DNA from: CAMPKL01 sp963805925
Lineage (GTDB): Bacteria; Acidobacteriota; Terriglobia; Bryobacterales; UBA6623
Direction of reading: 5' to 3'
Length of the DNA: 64,000 nt
Assembly: GCA_963805925.1 (NCBI GenBank)
Contig: CAWDWB010000007.1
Span: 62,001 to 126,000 of the forward strand
How positions within the stretch are numbered: position 1 is the stretch's first letter; every line of letters starts with the position of its first letter. The notes beneath the pieces are model-generated. The model made no database searches and was not told the origin of the DNA. It saw only the letters and a program-made list of their open reading frames with translations. Below are positions 1 to 9,272 of this stretch, one piece after another. The position numbers and the translations under genes were made by a program.

Positions 1-2095
1 CCTGCGCCGTGTTGACGAAGTCCCCGAACTGAGCCTCCCAGCAGATCAGCCCGTCGGGCCACTCGAGCGAGTAGCCGTAGTCAAAGCCGAGGACGCCAGC
101 TTCGGATAACGGGCTGTTGTGTATATCCAGGACGCCCTGCTTGGGCGACAAGTGGCGCAATGGCACGTATGAGTGCCCGAACTCCACGTCGCGCAATACG
201 GCATGACGGTGGCTAAACGTGCCCCGTTCGCTGTCTTGGCCCGAAAGGCGGACCCGGTAGCCCTCAACCAAGAGCGATCCGAGGGCCAAAGCTTCGCCGG
301 CCGACCAGTCGAGCTGCCGTTCGCCCTGCGCCATCGCATGACGTTGTTCCAACATCCGCGCGATACGCGAGTCCGGATGGAACTCTTGCGGCGTCTTGCT
401 TAGCTTTTCCAGAATCGCCGTCAGTCGCTCGCGCTCCACGGACGTATCCGCCGGCTCCATCTGGTCTTCCGGGCCGCCCTTGATGCTGGCCCAAACCCCG
501 CGCATACCGTCCACCGTATGGATGAAATCCTCGCTGCGGGCGGCGGAGAGCTCCGCTTCCAAGTGCTCCTTGCGTTGCTCGGCGATCGCCTCGGCTTCTT
601 CCGCCTTGACTCCGCCCTGGGCCAGTAAGTGCTCCAGGTAAGCCTCGCGAACCGGCTTGCGCTTGGCGATGGCCTTGTACAGCAGCGGTTGCGTGAACGA
701 CGGCTCGTCGCCCTCGTTATGGCCGCGGCGGCGATAACCGTACATGTCGATGACGATGTCGCGCTTGAACGTATTGCGGAAGTCCATCGCCAGGCGAATC
801 ACCTGCGAAACGGCCTCCGGATCTTCGCCGTTCACGTGGAAGATCGGGATCTGCAGCATCTTGCCCAGACCCGACGCATAGATCGCTGAGCGGCCCTGCT
901 CCGGCGGCGTCGTGAAACCAATCTGGTTGTTCACGATCACATGAATCGTGCCGCCCACCGTATAGCCCGGCAACTCGCTCATGTTGAGCGTCTCTTGCAC
1001 CACGCCTTCGCCCGCGAAGGCCGCATCGCCGTGAATCAAGATCGCCATTCCACGACGCCGCTGTGTGTCGTGCGCCCGATCCTGACGCGCCCTGAGTCGC
1101 CCGACCGCCACTGGGTTCACAAACTCCAAGTGGCTCGGGTTAAAGCACAACGACAGGTGGACTCCGTTGCCTTTCGAGGTCTTCCAAGTGCTCGAAAAGC
1201 CCAAGTGGTACTTCACGTCGCCGCGTCCCTCGTACAGGTGTGAATCCACGTCCGCGAACTCGCGGAAAATCTGCTGGGCATTCTTGCCCATGATGTTCGA
1301 GAGAACGTTGAGCCGGCCGCGGTGGGCCATGCCAATGATGATGTCGTTGATGCCCGTGTCACCGGCTCGTTCAATCGTCAAATCGAGCAGCGGGATGAGC
1401 GTCTCGCAACCCTCGATCGAAAAGCTTTTGGCCCCGACGAATTTCTTCTGGATAAACTCCTCGAAGATCACCGCGTCAGTCAGCCGGGTCAGAATACGCA
1501 ACTGCCTGCCGCGGCTCAACTGCAGCCGGTTTCCCGACCCTTCCATGCGCTTCTGCAGCCACTCGCGCTCAGTCAAGTCGTCGATGTGCATGAACTGCAC
1601 GCCGATCGATCGGCAATAGGTTTCACGAAGGCGCTCAATGACCTTGCGGGGCGTATCCGCACGACAGCCAGAGAGCGTATCGGCGGAAATCGGCTGATCC
1701 AAGTCCGGTTCCCAAATCCCGTAATAAGACGGGTCCAACTCGGGCGGGGAAGACCGCGGCAATCCCAGCGGATCCATGCGGGCGATCATGTGACCGCGCA
1801 CGCGGTAGGCCCGGACGACCTTATCGACGCGATCCTGGAGCCCGACGGAGTTGGCCGCCGCTCCGTTCGTCATCGGTCTCGGAGCAGTCTGAACCGCTAT
1901 TTCGGACGCTGCGGGCGGACGGTACGTGGAGGGCAGCAGGTGGCCGTTGCCTTTCGCCGAAGTCTTGGGGGCGACCTGTTTGAAGTATTCCCGCCACTCG
2001 CTGGGAACGGACGCCGGATCGCGCTCGTAATCCGAGTAAAGGCCTTCAACAAAGGCCAGGTTCATGTCAGCCGGCCAGTCGATCTGCTTCGCCAT
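1..2095 (-). CDS. sucA: 2-oxoglutarate dehydrogenase E1 component (C-terminus cut by window edge)
   Basis: Thiamine-diphosphate E1 subunit of the 2-oxoglutarate dehydrogenase complex, which decarboxylates 2-oxoglutarate in the TCA cycle and passes a succinyl group to the E2 lipoyl arm. The reading frame opens at ATG 2095-2093 (MAKQIDWPADMNLAFVEGLY) and is still open at base 1, giving about 698 codons; the family is usually 830-930 aa, so the C-terminus lies outside. The N-terminal E2-binding segment, the AHRGRLNVL signature near residue 260, and the TPP-binding stretch HGDAAFAGEG...VNNQIGFTT near residue 355 are all readable. The last visible residues (CWEAQFGDFVNTAQ) are also typical E1. No partner genes (sucB, lpd) are in the window. 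Confidence 0.96.
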   Translation of the reverse strand, partial: MAKQIDWPADMNLAFVEGLYSDYERDPASVPSEWREYFKQVAPKTSAKGNGHLLPSTYRPPAASEIAVQTAPRPMTNGAAANSVGLQDRVDKVVRAYRVRGHMIARMDPLGLPRSSPPELDPSYYGIWEPDLDQPISADTLSGCRADTPRKVIERLRETYCRSIGVQFMHIDDLTEREWLQKRMEGSGNRLQLSRGRQLRILTRLTDAVIFEEFIQKKFVGAKSFSIEGCETLIPLLDLTIERAGDTGINDIIIGMAHRGRLNVLSNIMGKNAQQIFREFADVDSHLYEGRGDVKYHLGFSSTWKTSKGNGVHLSLCFNPSHLEFVNPVAVGRLRARQDRAHDTQRRRGMAILIHGDAAFAGEGVVQETLNMSELPGYTVGGTIHVIVNNQIGFTTPPEQGRSAIYASGLGKMLQIPIFHVNGEDPEAVSQVIRLAMDFRNTFKRDIVIDMYGYRRRGHNEGDEPSFTQPLLYKAIAKRKPVREAYLEHLLAQGGVKAEEAEAIAEQRKEHLEAELSAARSEDFIHTVDGMRGVWASIKGGPEDQMEPADTSVERERLTAILEKLSKTPQEFHPDSRIARMLEQRHAMAQGERQLDWSAGEALALGSLLVEGYRVRLSGQDSERGTFSHRHAVLRDVEFGHSYVPLRHLSPKQGVLDIHNSPLSEAGVLGFDYGYSLEWPDGLICWEAQFGDFVNTAQ

Positions 2096-2290
2096 GGCGA
2101 GTTTTGCGGTCCTTCCCCCAGCCGTTATTGCCCCAACGGCCTGGCCGCAAGACGTGTCTACTACTCATAACATCATCCAGGCGGCGCAGGGTCAAGGGCT
2201 CCAGGTCCGAATACGTGAGTTTCCTGTAGTGTTCTAGATACTATGGTCGTCCTTCAGCCTGTTCGACAATAGGATGAACAGTCTAGAGTC

Positions 2291-3109
2291 ATGAACCCCA
2301 TCTCTGTTGGAACCTTCGAAGCCGGCTTGGGCCGCGATCTTTTTCTCATCTGCGGACCCTGCGTTATTGAGTCCGAGGAGCATGCGCTGTCGATGGCCCG
2401 GCGCGTCAAGGCCGCCTTAAACGGCAGCGGCCTTTCCGGAGTCTTCAAGGCCTCCTTTGACAAGGCTAACCGCACCAGCGTCACGTCCTACCGCGGCCCG
2501 GGGCTCAAAGAAGGCCTGAGAATACTGCAGTTGGTCAAGCAGGAGACCGGTTTGCCGGTGTTGACCGACATCCATGAGCCTGGCCAGGTTGGCCCGGCCG
2601 CCGAGGTCTGCGACATCTTGCAGATCCCGGCCTTCCTCTGCCGCCAAACCGACCTATTGGTCGAGGCCGGCCGCACAGACCGTGTGATCAATGTAAAAAA
2701 GGGTCAATTCCTGGCCCCCTGGGACATGCGCTACGCCGCCGACAAGATTGCCTCGGCCGGCAACACGCGCATCATCCTCACCGAACGCGGCGCCAGCTTC
2801 GGCTACCAAAACTTGGTCGTCGACTTCCGCGGCCTCAAGATGATGCAGGACCTCGGGCATCCCGTCGTCCTCGACGTCACCCACAGCCTGCAACTCCCCG
2901 GCGCCGCCGGAGGGGCCAGCGGCGGCCAGCCTCAATTCATTGAGACCCTGGCACGCGCGGGGGCTGCCGCAGGCGTCGACGGCCTGTTCTTCGAAGTTCA
3001 CGACGACCCTAAGAATGCGCTCTCTGACGGGGCCAACGCTTTGCACCTGGACTTGTTGCCCGAGTTGCTCAGGAAGCTCAAGGCAATCGGCGAACTCGTG
3101 AGGGAATAG
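2291..3109 (+). CDS. kdsA: 3-deoxy-8-phosphooctulonate (KDO-8-P) synthase
   Basis: Condenses phosphoenolpyruvate with arabinose 5-phosphate to KDO 8-phosphate, the precursor of the inner-core sugar of lipopolysaccharide; cytoplasmic. 272 aa, full length. Signature blocks include FKASFDKANR, TDIHEPGQV, QIPAFLCRQTDLL, NVKKGQFLAPWD and DVTHSLQLPG. Cys24 in the CGPCVIES motif occupies the position that is a metal-ligating Cys in the Aquifex-type enzyme and Asn in E. coli, so this should be the metal-dependent class (inference from the family). It stands alone on the plus strand between sucA and the Mo-hydroxylase operon. Its presence, with lptE at 26400, argues for an LPS-bearing outer membrane. 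Confidence 0.97.
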   Translation: MNPISVGTFEAGLGRDLFLICGPCVIESEEHALSMARRVKAALNGSGLSGVFKASFDKANRTSVTSYRGPGLKEGLRILQLVKQETGLPVLTDIHEPGQVGPAAEVCDILQIPAFLCRQTDLLVEAGRTDRVINVKKGQFLAPWDMRYAADKIASAGNTRIILTERGASFGYQNLVVDFRGLKMMQDLGHPVVLDVTHSLQLPGAAGGASGGQPQFIETLARAGAAAGVDGLFFEVHDDPKNALSDGANALHLDLLPELLRKLKAIGELVRE

Positions 3110-3170
3110 TAGACGCAATCTAGTCGAAGCCGCCCAATCGGGAATTGACGGCAACCCCGTGACTGCCTTC

Positions 3171-3189
3171 ACTGGGCTGATTGCCCAGT
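3171..3189. terminator. Small hairpin between convergent kdsA and the Mo-hydroxylase operon
   Basis: A perfect 7-bp inverted repeat (ACTGGGC / GCCCAGT) around a 5-nt loop in the 86-bp gap between two convergent genes. There is no clear T-run, so an intrinsic terminator is only a possibility suggested by position. Confidence 0.35.
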
Positions 3190-3195
3190 CCTGTC

Positions 3196-3603
3196 TTAAG
3201 CGCCCAATGATCGGCTGACCTTGGCGACCTCGTCCACCAAGAACAAATCCGTCAGCAGGGATCGCAGATGAATCGAGGCGTTGAGGTTGTCGATCAGCTG
3301 CGAGCTGATCACCGGCTGAGCCAGGACCAGTTCCATCGCGGCCAGCGCGTGGCGCGAATCCATCTCCAGCACCTTCAGAAAAGCGCGATGCTTTTCGGCA
3401 GGCTCCAGGCCGTCCTTGCTGATGGCCGACTCGTAGGCGTCCGGCAGTCCGTGCAGCGCCTCTACGGCGCGCCCCAGCAGGTTGCGCAGTTGGCTGCCCT
3501 TGTCCGTGCCCGCATCCGCCGCCAAGCCCTGCGCGGCGTAAGCCAGCATGAACTCGTAGCACTCCTCAACGGTATTGCAGCGGTCTCTGAGGTCTACGAG
3601 CAT
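3196..3603 (-). CDS. Conserved-looking small protein, last gene of the Mo-hydroxylase operon
   Basis: 135 aa, not recognised. The start ATG (3603-3601) overlaps the end of the upstream cytochrome b gene by 10 bp, so the two are probably translationally coupled. The protein is mostly helical in appearance, with no signal peptide, no membrane segment and a single Cys pair-less N-terminus; it reads as a small soluble cytoplasmic protein. Being fifth and last in the operon, it could be an assembly or regulatory factor for the enzyme, but that is inference from position only. Confidence 0.7.
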   Translation of the reverse strand: MLVDLRDRCNTVEECYEFMLAYAAQGLAADAGTDKGSQLRNLLGRAVEALHGLPDAYESAISKDGLEPAEKHRAFLKVLEMDSRHALAAMELVLAQPVISSQLIDNLNASIHLRSLLTDLFLVDEVAKVSRSLGA

Positions 3604-4487
3604 CGCAACAGGTTACTACGGTTGCCGCGCTTAATCGCCTGCCGCCGAGCCCGCAGCCGAAGAAGTCTCGTCTGCTCAACCGGCCAACGCTCCGGATCGT
3701 GGTGGTCCAGGTAGTGCTCGCGGCTGACCGTGCCGAAGAACATCGACTTGGTCATCTCCAACTTCTCCGGCCGGATGGCGAAGTAGATATGGGCCATCAC
3801 CATGGCGATGAAGCCGACGCCCGCCAGACCATGCAGCACGTACATCCAGCCCCAAGTCGCGTCAGCGAACAGGTACGGGTTGCGCTCGAAGAACGGCGTC
3901 CGCACCCGGTAGAGCATAAAGAACCCCGTGGCGATCACAGCCAGCCCGGCAAGCATCACGGCCATGTGGAACATCTTGTTCTCGAACGGGTACTTGGCGA
4001 ATTTGTGCGGCAGCGGGGCCGATTGGCCCATCATCAGTTTGGCCCTGTTCTTGGCGTCCGCGATGTCCGTTTTATCCGGCCAAATCGCCCAGAAGTCCAT
4101 AAAGAACGATGCGTGGATGATGTGAAACAGGATCGAAACGATCAACACGATTCCGGCGATCCAGTGCCACTCGACCCAGGCGAACTTCACGCCCACCTTG
4201 GGCAGAAACGCGGTGAACAGCAGCGCCAACATCGAGACAGCCATGATCCAGTGAAAGACCCGCGCCGTCAGCGAGTGCTTCTTCACCTTCGCTGGCAGGC
4301 TCGCCTCGAAGCCCGGCGGAACCTTGGGCTCGACGAACTCCTCTTCCTTAGCGAAGAAGCCTACCCAAATCGCGTGGCTGGCCAAGAAGACCGCACCGCC
4401 GATTGCGAAGACCCAGATCAGCACCCAGCCGATGTGGATGGGAACTTCCTGTCCCCACGGACTCGTTGCCCATTGAATCAGTTCCAC
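3594..4487 (-). CDS. Membrane cytochrome b subunit, formate dehydrogenase gamma / b561-like
   Basis: 297 aa integral membrane protein with an N-terminal segment (about residues 15-40) and four further hydrophobic segments. Paired His residues in the helices (for example HWIMAVSMLALL, EWHWIAG, LFHIIHASFF, YVLHGLAGVGF, MAHIYF) fit b-type heme ligands of the di-heme cytochrome b family that includes FdnI/FdoI. Such subunits anchor periplasmic dehydrogenases and pass electrons to quinone. It lies one base from the FAD-subunit gene (4489), with the same orientation, so I infer it is the membrane electron acceptor for the molybdenum hydroxylase upstream. Classic PaoABC of E. coli has no such subunit. 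Confidence 0.85.
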   Translation of the reverse strand: MELIQWATSPWGQEVPIHIGWVLIWVFAIGGAVFLASHAIWVGFFAKEEEFVEPKVPPGFEASLPAKVKKHSLTARVFHWIMAVSMLALLFTAFLPKVGVKFAWVEWHWIAGIVLIVSILFHIIHASFFMDFWAIWPDKTDIADAKNRAKLMMGQSAPLPHKFAKYPFENKMFHMAVMLAGLAVIATGFFMLYRVRTPFFERNPYLFADATWGWMYVLHGLAGVGFIAMVMAHIYFAIRPEKLEMTKSMFFGTVSREHYLDHHDPERWPVEQTRLLRLRARRQAIKRGNRSNLLRCS

Positions 4488-4488
4488 C

Positions 4489-5493
4489 TTAGGCCTCCTG
4501 TACGCCGCGGATCGCGCGCTTCACCAAGTTGCGCATCAAAGGAACCTTGTAGCCGTTGTAGCGCAAGGGGAAAGCGCCCTCGATGGCCATCGCTCCGGCC
4601 ATCTCCGCGGTGCTTTCGTCGGCAGGCTTGCCGGTGATCGCGGCCTCGACCCGGGTTAGCCGCCAAGGGTGCGCGGCCACGCCGTTCAGCGCGATTCGGA
4701 TGCGTTCGATCGTGCCGCCGCTGACGACCTTAACGGAGGCGATATTGACCAGCGGAAAATCCCACACTGGACGGTCGCGGACCTTCTCGAAGTAATGCTC
4801 GGCGCCGGCCCACGTGGAGGGGATGCGAATCGCCGTGAGCAATTCGCCGGGCTGCAACACGTTCATCCGGGTGATGTCGATTCCCGGTCCGATGAAGTAG
4901 TCTTCGGCGTTCACCACGCGCTCTCCGCTCGAATTGCGGATCACCATCTGGGCGTCCAGTGCGACCATGACCGGTGCGGTGTCGGATGGGCTCACCGCGA
5001 CGCAACGGTCAGCGCCTAAGATGGCATGCTCGCGATTGATGGCAGTCGGCGTGTCCGCGTAACAGATGTTCCCGCCCGCGCGGTAGCAAGGGAAACCACT
5101 GCGGTAGTACCAGCAACGCGTGTCCTGCGAGACGTTGCCGCCGATTGTGCCTTGGTTACGGATCTGCGGCGAAGCGACCAGCCCGGCTGCCTCGCTCAAC
5201 ATCGGGAATCGTTCGCGAACCAGCGGATCGCCGACCAGCTCGGTCAGCGTGGTCATGGCACCGATCTCAACGCCGCCGTCCAGGTCGCGCACGCCGGTCA
5301 TCCCGCTCACTTGGCTGAGATCGATGACCACTTTCGGACGTTTGATGCGATCCTTCAGCCAATCGAAGCTATCCTGCCCCCCAGCCATTACCCAAGCGTC
5401 CGCGCCGTGCTCGGCCAACAACGCCACCGCGTCGTCGGCAGTAGCCGGTTGGAAAAGCTCAAAGGCCGGCATGACATCACGAAATACAGCCAT
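4489..5493 (-). CDS. FAD-binding subunit of a periplasmic-type molybdenum hydroxylase (PaoB-like)
   Basis: 334 aa, medium (M) subunit of the xanthine dehydrogenase family, with the FAD-site loops AGGQDS (37-42) and NQGTIGGNV (113-121). Between them and the C-terminal lobe is a Cys-rich insertion with Cys127, Cys136, Cys144 and Cys164. In E. coli PaoB and in 4-hydroxybenzoyl-CoA reductase beta subunits the equivalent loop carries an extra [4Fe-4S] cluster, so a third type of Fe-S centre is expected here. It sits between the Mo subunit and the cytochrome b gene in one operon. No own export signal is seen; co-export with the Tat-tagged small subunit is the expected route. Confidence 0.92.
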   Translation of the reverse strand: MAVFRDVMPAFELFQPATADDAVALLAEHGADAWVMAGGQDSFDWLKDRIKRPKVVIDLSQVSGMTGVRDLDGGVEIGAMTTLTELVGDPLVRERFPMLSEAAGLVASPQIRNQGTIGGNVSQDTRCWYYRSGFPCYRAGGNICYADTPTAINREHAILGADRCVAVSPSDTAPVMVALDAQMVIRNSSGERVVNAEDYFIGPGIDITRMNVLQPGELLTAIRIPSTWAGAEHYFEKVRDRPVWDFPLVNIASVKVVSGGTIERIRIALNGVAAHPWRLTRVEAAITGKPADESTAEMAGAMAIEGAFPLRYNGYKVPLMRNLVKRAIRGVQEA

Positions 5494-5522
5494 GGTCGTT
5501 CTCCTGGTCTACTTGGGCCGGA

Positions 5523-8081
5523 CTAAATGTGAGCCGTCAACGGCTCGGTAACAGGTTTTCCGGCTTCGAGCGAAGTCAGAATCACGTCCAACGTCACCGG
5601 CGCGCGGCGGAAGATCTCATCTCCCAGCGCGTCGGAGATGGCGTTGAGAATCGATGCGCACCCTCCGCCTACGGGAGGCTCGCCAATTCCGCGGGCGCCT
5701 ACCGGCGTCTCGGGATCGGGGATATTCAACGCCGCCCATTGCATGTTGGTTGGAGCGTCCAAAATAGTCGGCGGGCGGTTCTGATAGAAGCGCTTGGCCA
5801 AGGCCCAGCCCAAGTGCTGGTCATAAACCCACTTCTGCGAGAGCGCGTGCCCGATGCCCAGCATCGAGCGCCCCAAAATCTGGCCGCCCAACGCTTTCGG
5901 ATGAATGACCGTGCCAACATCGGCCACGGCGAGAAAGTCGGTGATCTGATACGACCCGGTTTCGACGTCGATTTCTACCTCGGCGAATGAGGCCACAAAA
6001 GAAAAGGCCCTGCCGTCTTGGTCATAGTTGTCGCGCGCGATGCCCATCAACCCTTGGCCAGCTAGGTTCTTGGCCGAGGCGGTCGTCATCTTGTTAATGT
6101 CTTCGGGCGTTTCGTGCCCGTCGTAGCGGCCTCCCATGTCGATGGCCCGTTGTGCGGCCTGAGCCAAGCTCATTCCCGCGCCGCCGCCCCGGCGATAGAC
6201 GCGCTCACCGCCCACAGCGTAATCTTCAGCCCGGCCGCCAAGACTCTTCGCGGCAATCTCTTGCAGCTTCTTGATGGCGTCCGTTGCTGCCGCGTGAGCG
6301 GCTCGGGTCATCGCGTGCGTCGTCTGGCTGCCGCCCGAAGGACAACTCCAGGGCAGGTTCTTGTTGGTGCTGCCCCAAGTCAGCACCACCTTTTCCCAGG
6401 GAACGCCCAGCATTTCGGCAGCAACGCGTTGGGCGTCGCTAAAGTTCTCCGTGCCTAGGTTGCCGATGCCCGTCTGGATGTACATCTTCCCGTCCGGCTT
6501 GATCACGAACAGGCCGTCAAAGCCCCGCGAACCGCCGACAAACGTGCTGCTCGCGACGCCCACGCCGCGAACCTTCGAGCCGATACGCTGTCCGCTCGCA
6601 GCGGCGCGTTCCGTCCAACGGAACATCTCCGCGCCGCGTTCGAGCGCTTCCTTCATGAAGCAACTCGTCGTATAGCTCCGCTGGCCGCCGCGGCCCGCCG
6701 CACCGAGTTCCGCTTTGCCCTCGGGGGCATTGATCTTGTGAATCTCCACATGATCGATGTTCAGGTGACGGGCTGCCTTGGACAGCAGCGGCTCCATCAA
6801 GCCGATTCCCTGCATGCCGCCCGGTGAACTCTGTGCTGCACGCGGAGGCGTATTGGTTAAAACCGTAATCCCCCGCCAGCGCATCGCAGGCGGCTGATAG
6901 AGCAAGGACACGACGTTCCCGGCCATGTTGCCGTCGCCCCGCTGATCGTAGGGGCCGTTGTCGCTCACCACGTACATGTCTAACGCGGTGATCCGGCCGT
7001 CGGCGGCGAATCCGCACTTGATCCGTCCGGTTGCACTCGGACGCGCCCCGCCGATGTAATGCTCATCTTCGCGGGACATGCGCAGCATTACCGGCGCGTT
7101 GCATTTCTTCGCCAGAATCGCCGGAACCATCACATGGACGCTGGCGGTAATCTTCGCGCCGAACCCGCCGCCCGTGTATTCGCTGATCACGACGATGTCT
7201 TCCGGATCCATGTGCATCCAGCGGGCGATCGCGGGTACGGTTTGGATCGTGCTTTGCGAGCCGACGTGGATGAATAGCTTGCCGCCCTGCCAGTAGGCCA
7301 TGCCGGTGCGCGGCTCCAGCGCTTGGTGGCTGGAATCTGGGGTGATGAACGTTTCATCGAGGACCAACGCCGCTTTCTTGAAGCCTTCCTCGATGTCGCC
7401 GTAGCTCCACTCTTCGGTGGGCTTGCCCATCGGCATCTTGCCGTCTTCGTAGCCTGCGAAGTCTTCCTCGGTCCACTTGACCTCAAAGACGTCCAAAGGC
7501 GGCGGAGGCGCGGGCGGCTCGCCCTCCTTCGGCGCCGGGGGTTCCGGACGCATCCAGGTATTTCCGTCGGTGCGTGCATTGGGGCCGTCGGGCCGCAGGC
7601 TGGCAAAGGCATCCACGACGAAAGGCAGTCGCTCGTAGGTGACGTGAATCTTCTCGATCGCCTCGGCGGCAGTCAGTTCGTCCACCGCCGCCACGGCGAG
7701 GATCGGCTCGCCTTGGAACAGAGGCTCCATCGTCAGCCCAACATCAGCGCGCGGATTGGCCTTGATCGTCTCGCCCAGGTCGGTGATATAGTCCGCCGCG
7801 CCCGGCAGGTCTTCCTTGGTGACCATGCCCTTCACGCCAGGCATGGCCAGCGCCTCTTCGGCGTCGATTTTCACCACGCGAGCGTGCGGATACGGGCTCA
7901 GCAGCATCTTCGCGAACAGCATGCCGTCCGCGCGGAAATCTTCGGCGTACTTCGACTTGCCAGTGACCTTGGCGACCAAGTCCGGCGTGGAGTAATTCTG
8001 CCCCACCAGCCTCCCTTTCACCGGGGGCGTATCGGCGGTCACCAGTAGCATCCTTTCTTCGGAACTCGTGAATTCAGGCAT
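5523..8081 (-). CDS. Molybdopterin-binding large subunit, xanthine dehydrogenase / aldehyde oxidoreductase family
   Basis: 852 aa catalytic subunit. Family landmarks: the N-terminal substrate-entry domain, the YTGGGFGAKI Moco loop, and the C-terminal GARGIGEPPVGGG motif whose Glu is the general base in this family. Length is above the about 730-780 aa usual for PaoC-like subunits, partly because of a Pro/Glu-rich insertion near residues 180-205. The true substrate (aldehyde, purine or other) cannot be read from sequence. Start ATG overlaps the stop of the Fe-S subunit gene by 8 bp. No signal peptide; probably exported piggy-back. Confidence 0.93.
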   Translation of the reverse strand: MPEFTSSEERMLLVTADTPPVKGRLVGQNYSTPDLVAKVTGKSKYAEDFRADGMLFAKMLLSPYPHARVVKIDAEEALAMPGVKGMVTKEDLPGAADYITDLGETIKANPRADVGLTMEPLFQGEPILAVAAVDELTAAEAIEKIHVTYERLPFVVDAFASLRPDGPNARTDGNTWMRPEPPAPKEGEPPAPPPPLDVFEVKWTEEDFAGYEDGKMPMGKPTEEWSYGDIEEGFKKAALVLDETFITPDSSHQALEPRTGMAYWQGGKLFIHVGSQSTIQTVPAIARWMHMDPEDIVVISEYTGGGFGAKITASVHVMVPAILAKKCNAPVMLRMSREDEHYIGGARPSATGRIKCGFAADGRITALDMYVVSDNGPYDQRGDGNMAGNVVSLLYQPPAMRWRGITVLTNTPPRAAQSSPGGMQGIGLMEPLLSKAARHLNIDHVEIHKINAPEGKAELGAAGRGGQRSYTTSCFMKEALERGAEMFRWTERAAASGQRIGSKVRGVGVASSTFVGGSRGFDGLFVIKPDGKMYIQTGIGNLGTENFSDAQRVAAEMLGVPWEKVVLTWGSTNKNLPWSCPSGGSQTTHAMTRAAHAAATDAIKKLQEIAAKSLGGRAEDYAVGGERVYRRGGGAGMSLAQAAQRAIDMGGRYDGHETPEDINKMTTASAKNLAGQGLMGIARDNYDQDGRAFSFVASFAEVEIDVETGSYQITDFLAVADVGTVIHPKALGGQILGRSMLGIGHALSQKWVYDQHLGWALAKRFYQNRPPTILDAPTNMQWAALNIPDPETPVGARGIGEPPVGGGCASILNAISDALGDEIFRRAPVTLDVILTSLEAGKPVTEPLTAHI

Positions 8082-8706
8082 TGTTTGCCTCCCGAGACAA
8101 TTCGGCTCCGCGCATCAGCGAAGTCAAAATCTTGTCGTAATCCTGGCAGCGACACAGGTTTCCGGAAATGCCGTGCGCCAACTCCTGGCGCGTGGGATTG
8201 GGATTCGTCTTGAGAAATCCAACCGTCGCCATGAGGAAACCCGACATGCAGAACGCACATTGGAATCCCTGTTCTTCGACAACCGCCTGTTGTACCGGAT
8301 GCAGCTTTCCAGCGGGGCTCGCCAGCCCTTCCACCGTCTGAATCTTCTTGCCGCGCGTACTATGGGTCAGCACCGAACAGGAATAATGCGGCACATCGTC
8401 AATCAGCACGGAGCAGGCACCACATTCGCCGCGGTCACAGCCCAGCTTCGTGCCGGTCAGACCCAGCTTGTAGCGCAGGGTCATCGCTAGCGTTTCCTGC
8501 TTCATGACGTCGACGCGCCGTTGCTGGCCATTCACGTCCAGCGTGAGCAGCCTTTCGACCGACCCCGGAGCCTGCGCGAAGACCTGCGCGATCGACCCGC
8601 GGAAAAGATAGCCGGTCGATGAGACCGCGCCGGCGGCAATCACCCCTTTAATCAGGTCCCGCCTCGATAGGCTGGGTCTTGTTTGCGGATCGTGAACGTC
8701 GGACAT
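8074..8706 (-). CDS. Tat-exported [2Fe-2S] small subunit of the molybdenum hydroxylase (PaoA-like)
   Basis: 210 aa. The N-terminus has a twin-arginine signal (SRRDLIKG followed by a hydrophobic stretch and an AQA-type cleavage region), so the folded holo-complex is expected in the periplasm. Two [2Fe-2S] sites are readable: the plant-ferredoxin type GCDRGECGACSVLID...YSC and the C-terminal CAFC...CRC pair typical of the xanthine dehydrogenase family. It is the first gene of the operon running 8706 to 3196 (Fe-S, Mo, FAD/4Fe-4S, cytochrome b, unknown). The Tat signal on this subunit alone is the arrangement known for E. coli PaoABC. Confidence 0.95.
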   Translation of the reverse strand: MSDVHDPQTRPSLSRRDLIKGVIAAGAVSSTGYLFRGSIAQVFAQAPGSVERLLTLDVNGQQRRVDVMKQETLAMTLRYKLGLTGTKLGCDRGECGACSVLIDDVPHYSCSVLTHSTRGKKIQTVEGLASPAGKLHPVQQAVVEEQGFQCAFCMSGFLMATVGFLKTNPNPTRQELAHGISGNLCRCQDYDKILTSLMRGAELSREANNA

Positions 8707-8786
8707 GAATGCACCTCGACGACCGTTGTTATGTCAGAAGATTGAGAAGGCGCCAGTATCATAGCGTCTCAGGCTCTGCGGCTCAA

Positions 8787-9272
8787 CTACCTATGGGTAG
8801 GGTTCGGTACATTCCGTTCACGTTCGCCCAGGACGCCTTCCTCAACCTGCACCGACCAGTTAAGGCCTGACGATTCGATGGAAAGGAAAAACGGCCGCGG
8901 CTCTTCGGCCACGTAAGCGATGCCCTCGCCGGCGCCCTGGGTGTCGATAGCGATATGCATCAATCTTCCGCTGACGGCGCTGTGAACCCCCACTCGGAAT
9001 TCGCTTGATCGGGAAATCGCATCCCTTTGCGCTGAGGTGGTCCACTTAATACGAAACTGGCCCGTGTCGATCTGGAACGACTCCGTCTGCGCAGTTCCGC
9101 GTCCTGATTGAGACAGGATCGGTCGCCACCCCATCGCCAGCTCTTTGGGCGTCGCGGCGACCTCCCGGCGGGGCCAATAGACGCCTGCCATCAAGCCCGC
9201 CGCAGCCAGAAGCGCAATCGCCCCAGTTAGCCGCCGCCCGCCCCAGCGCGAATCTCGAAGATTGTCGGCCAC
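8787..9272 (-). CDS. Membrane-anchored hypothetical protein
   Basis: 161 aa, not recognised. GTG start at 9272 with an AGGAG immediately upstream. One N-terminal transmembrane segment (about residues 15-31, LTGAIALLAAAGLMAGVYW) is followed by a periplasmic-looking soluble domain of beta character. It is encoded 80 bp upstream of the Mo-hydroxylase operon on the same strand but is separated by a short gap; a functional link is possible but not shown. Confidence 0.6.
   Translation of the reverse strand: MADNLRDSRWGGRRLTGAIALLAAAGLMAGVYWPRREVAATPKELAMGWRPILSQSGRGTAQTESFQIDTGQFRIKWTTSAQRDAISRSSEFRVGVHSAVSGRLMHIAIDTQGAGEGIAYVAEEPRPFFLSIESSGLNWSVQVEEGVLGERERNVPNPTHR

Noticed and set aside
2654..3562. 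302-codon frame on the minus strand across kdsA
   Set aside because: Runs antisense to the clear kdsA gene and has no family similarity; a by-product of GC-rich codon bias.
3699..4637. 312-codon plus-strand frame opposite cytochrome b
   Set aside because: Low-complexity, His/Arg-rich composition and antisense to a recognisable membrane protein.
7500..7560. Pro/Glu-rich insertion in the Mo subunit as a foreign domain
   Set aside because: It is only about 25 residues, in frame, and looks like a surface linker.
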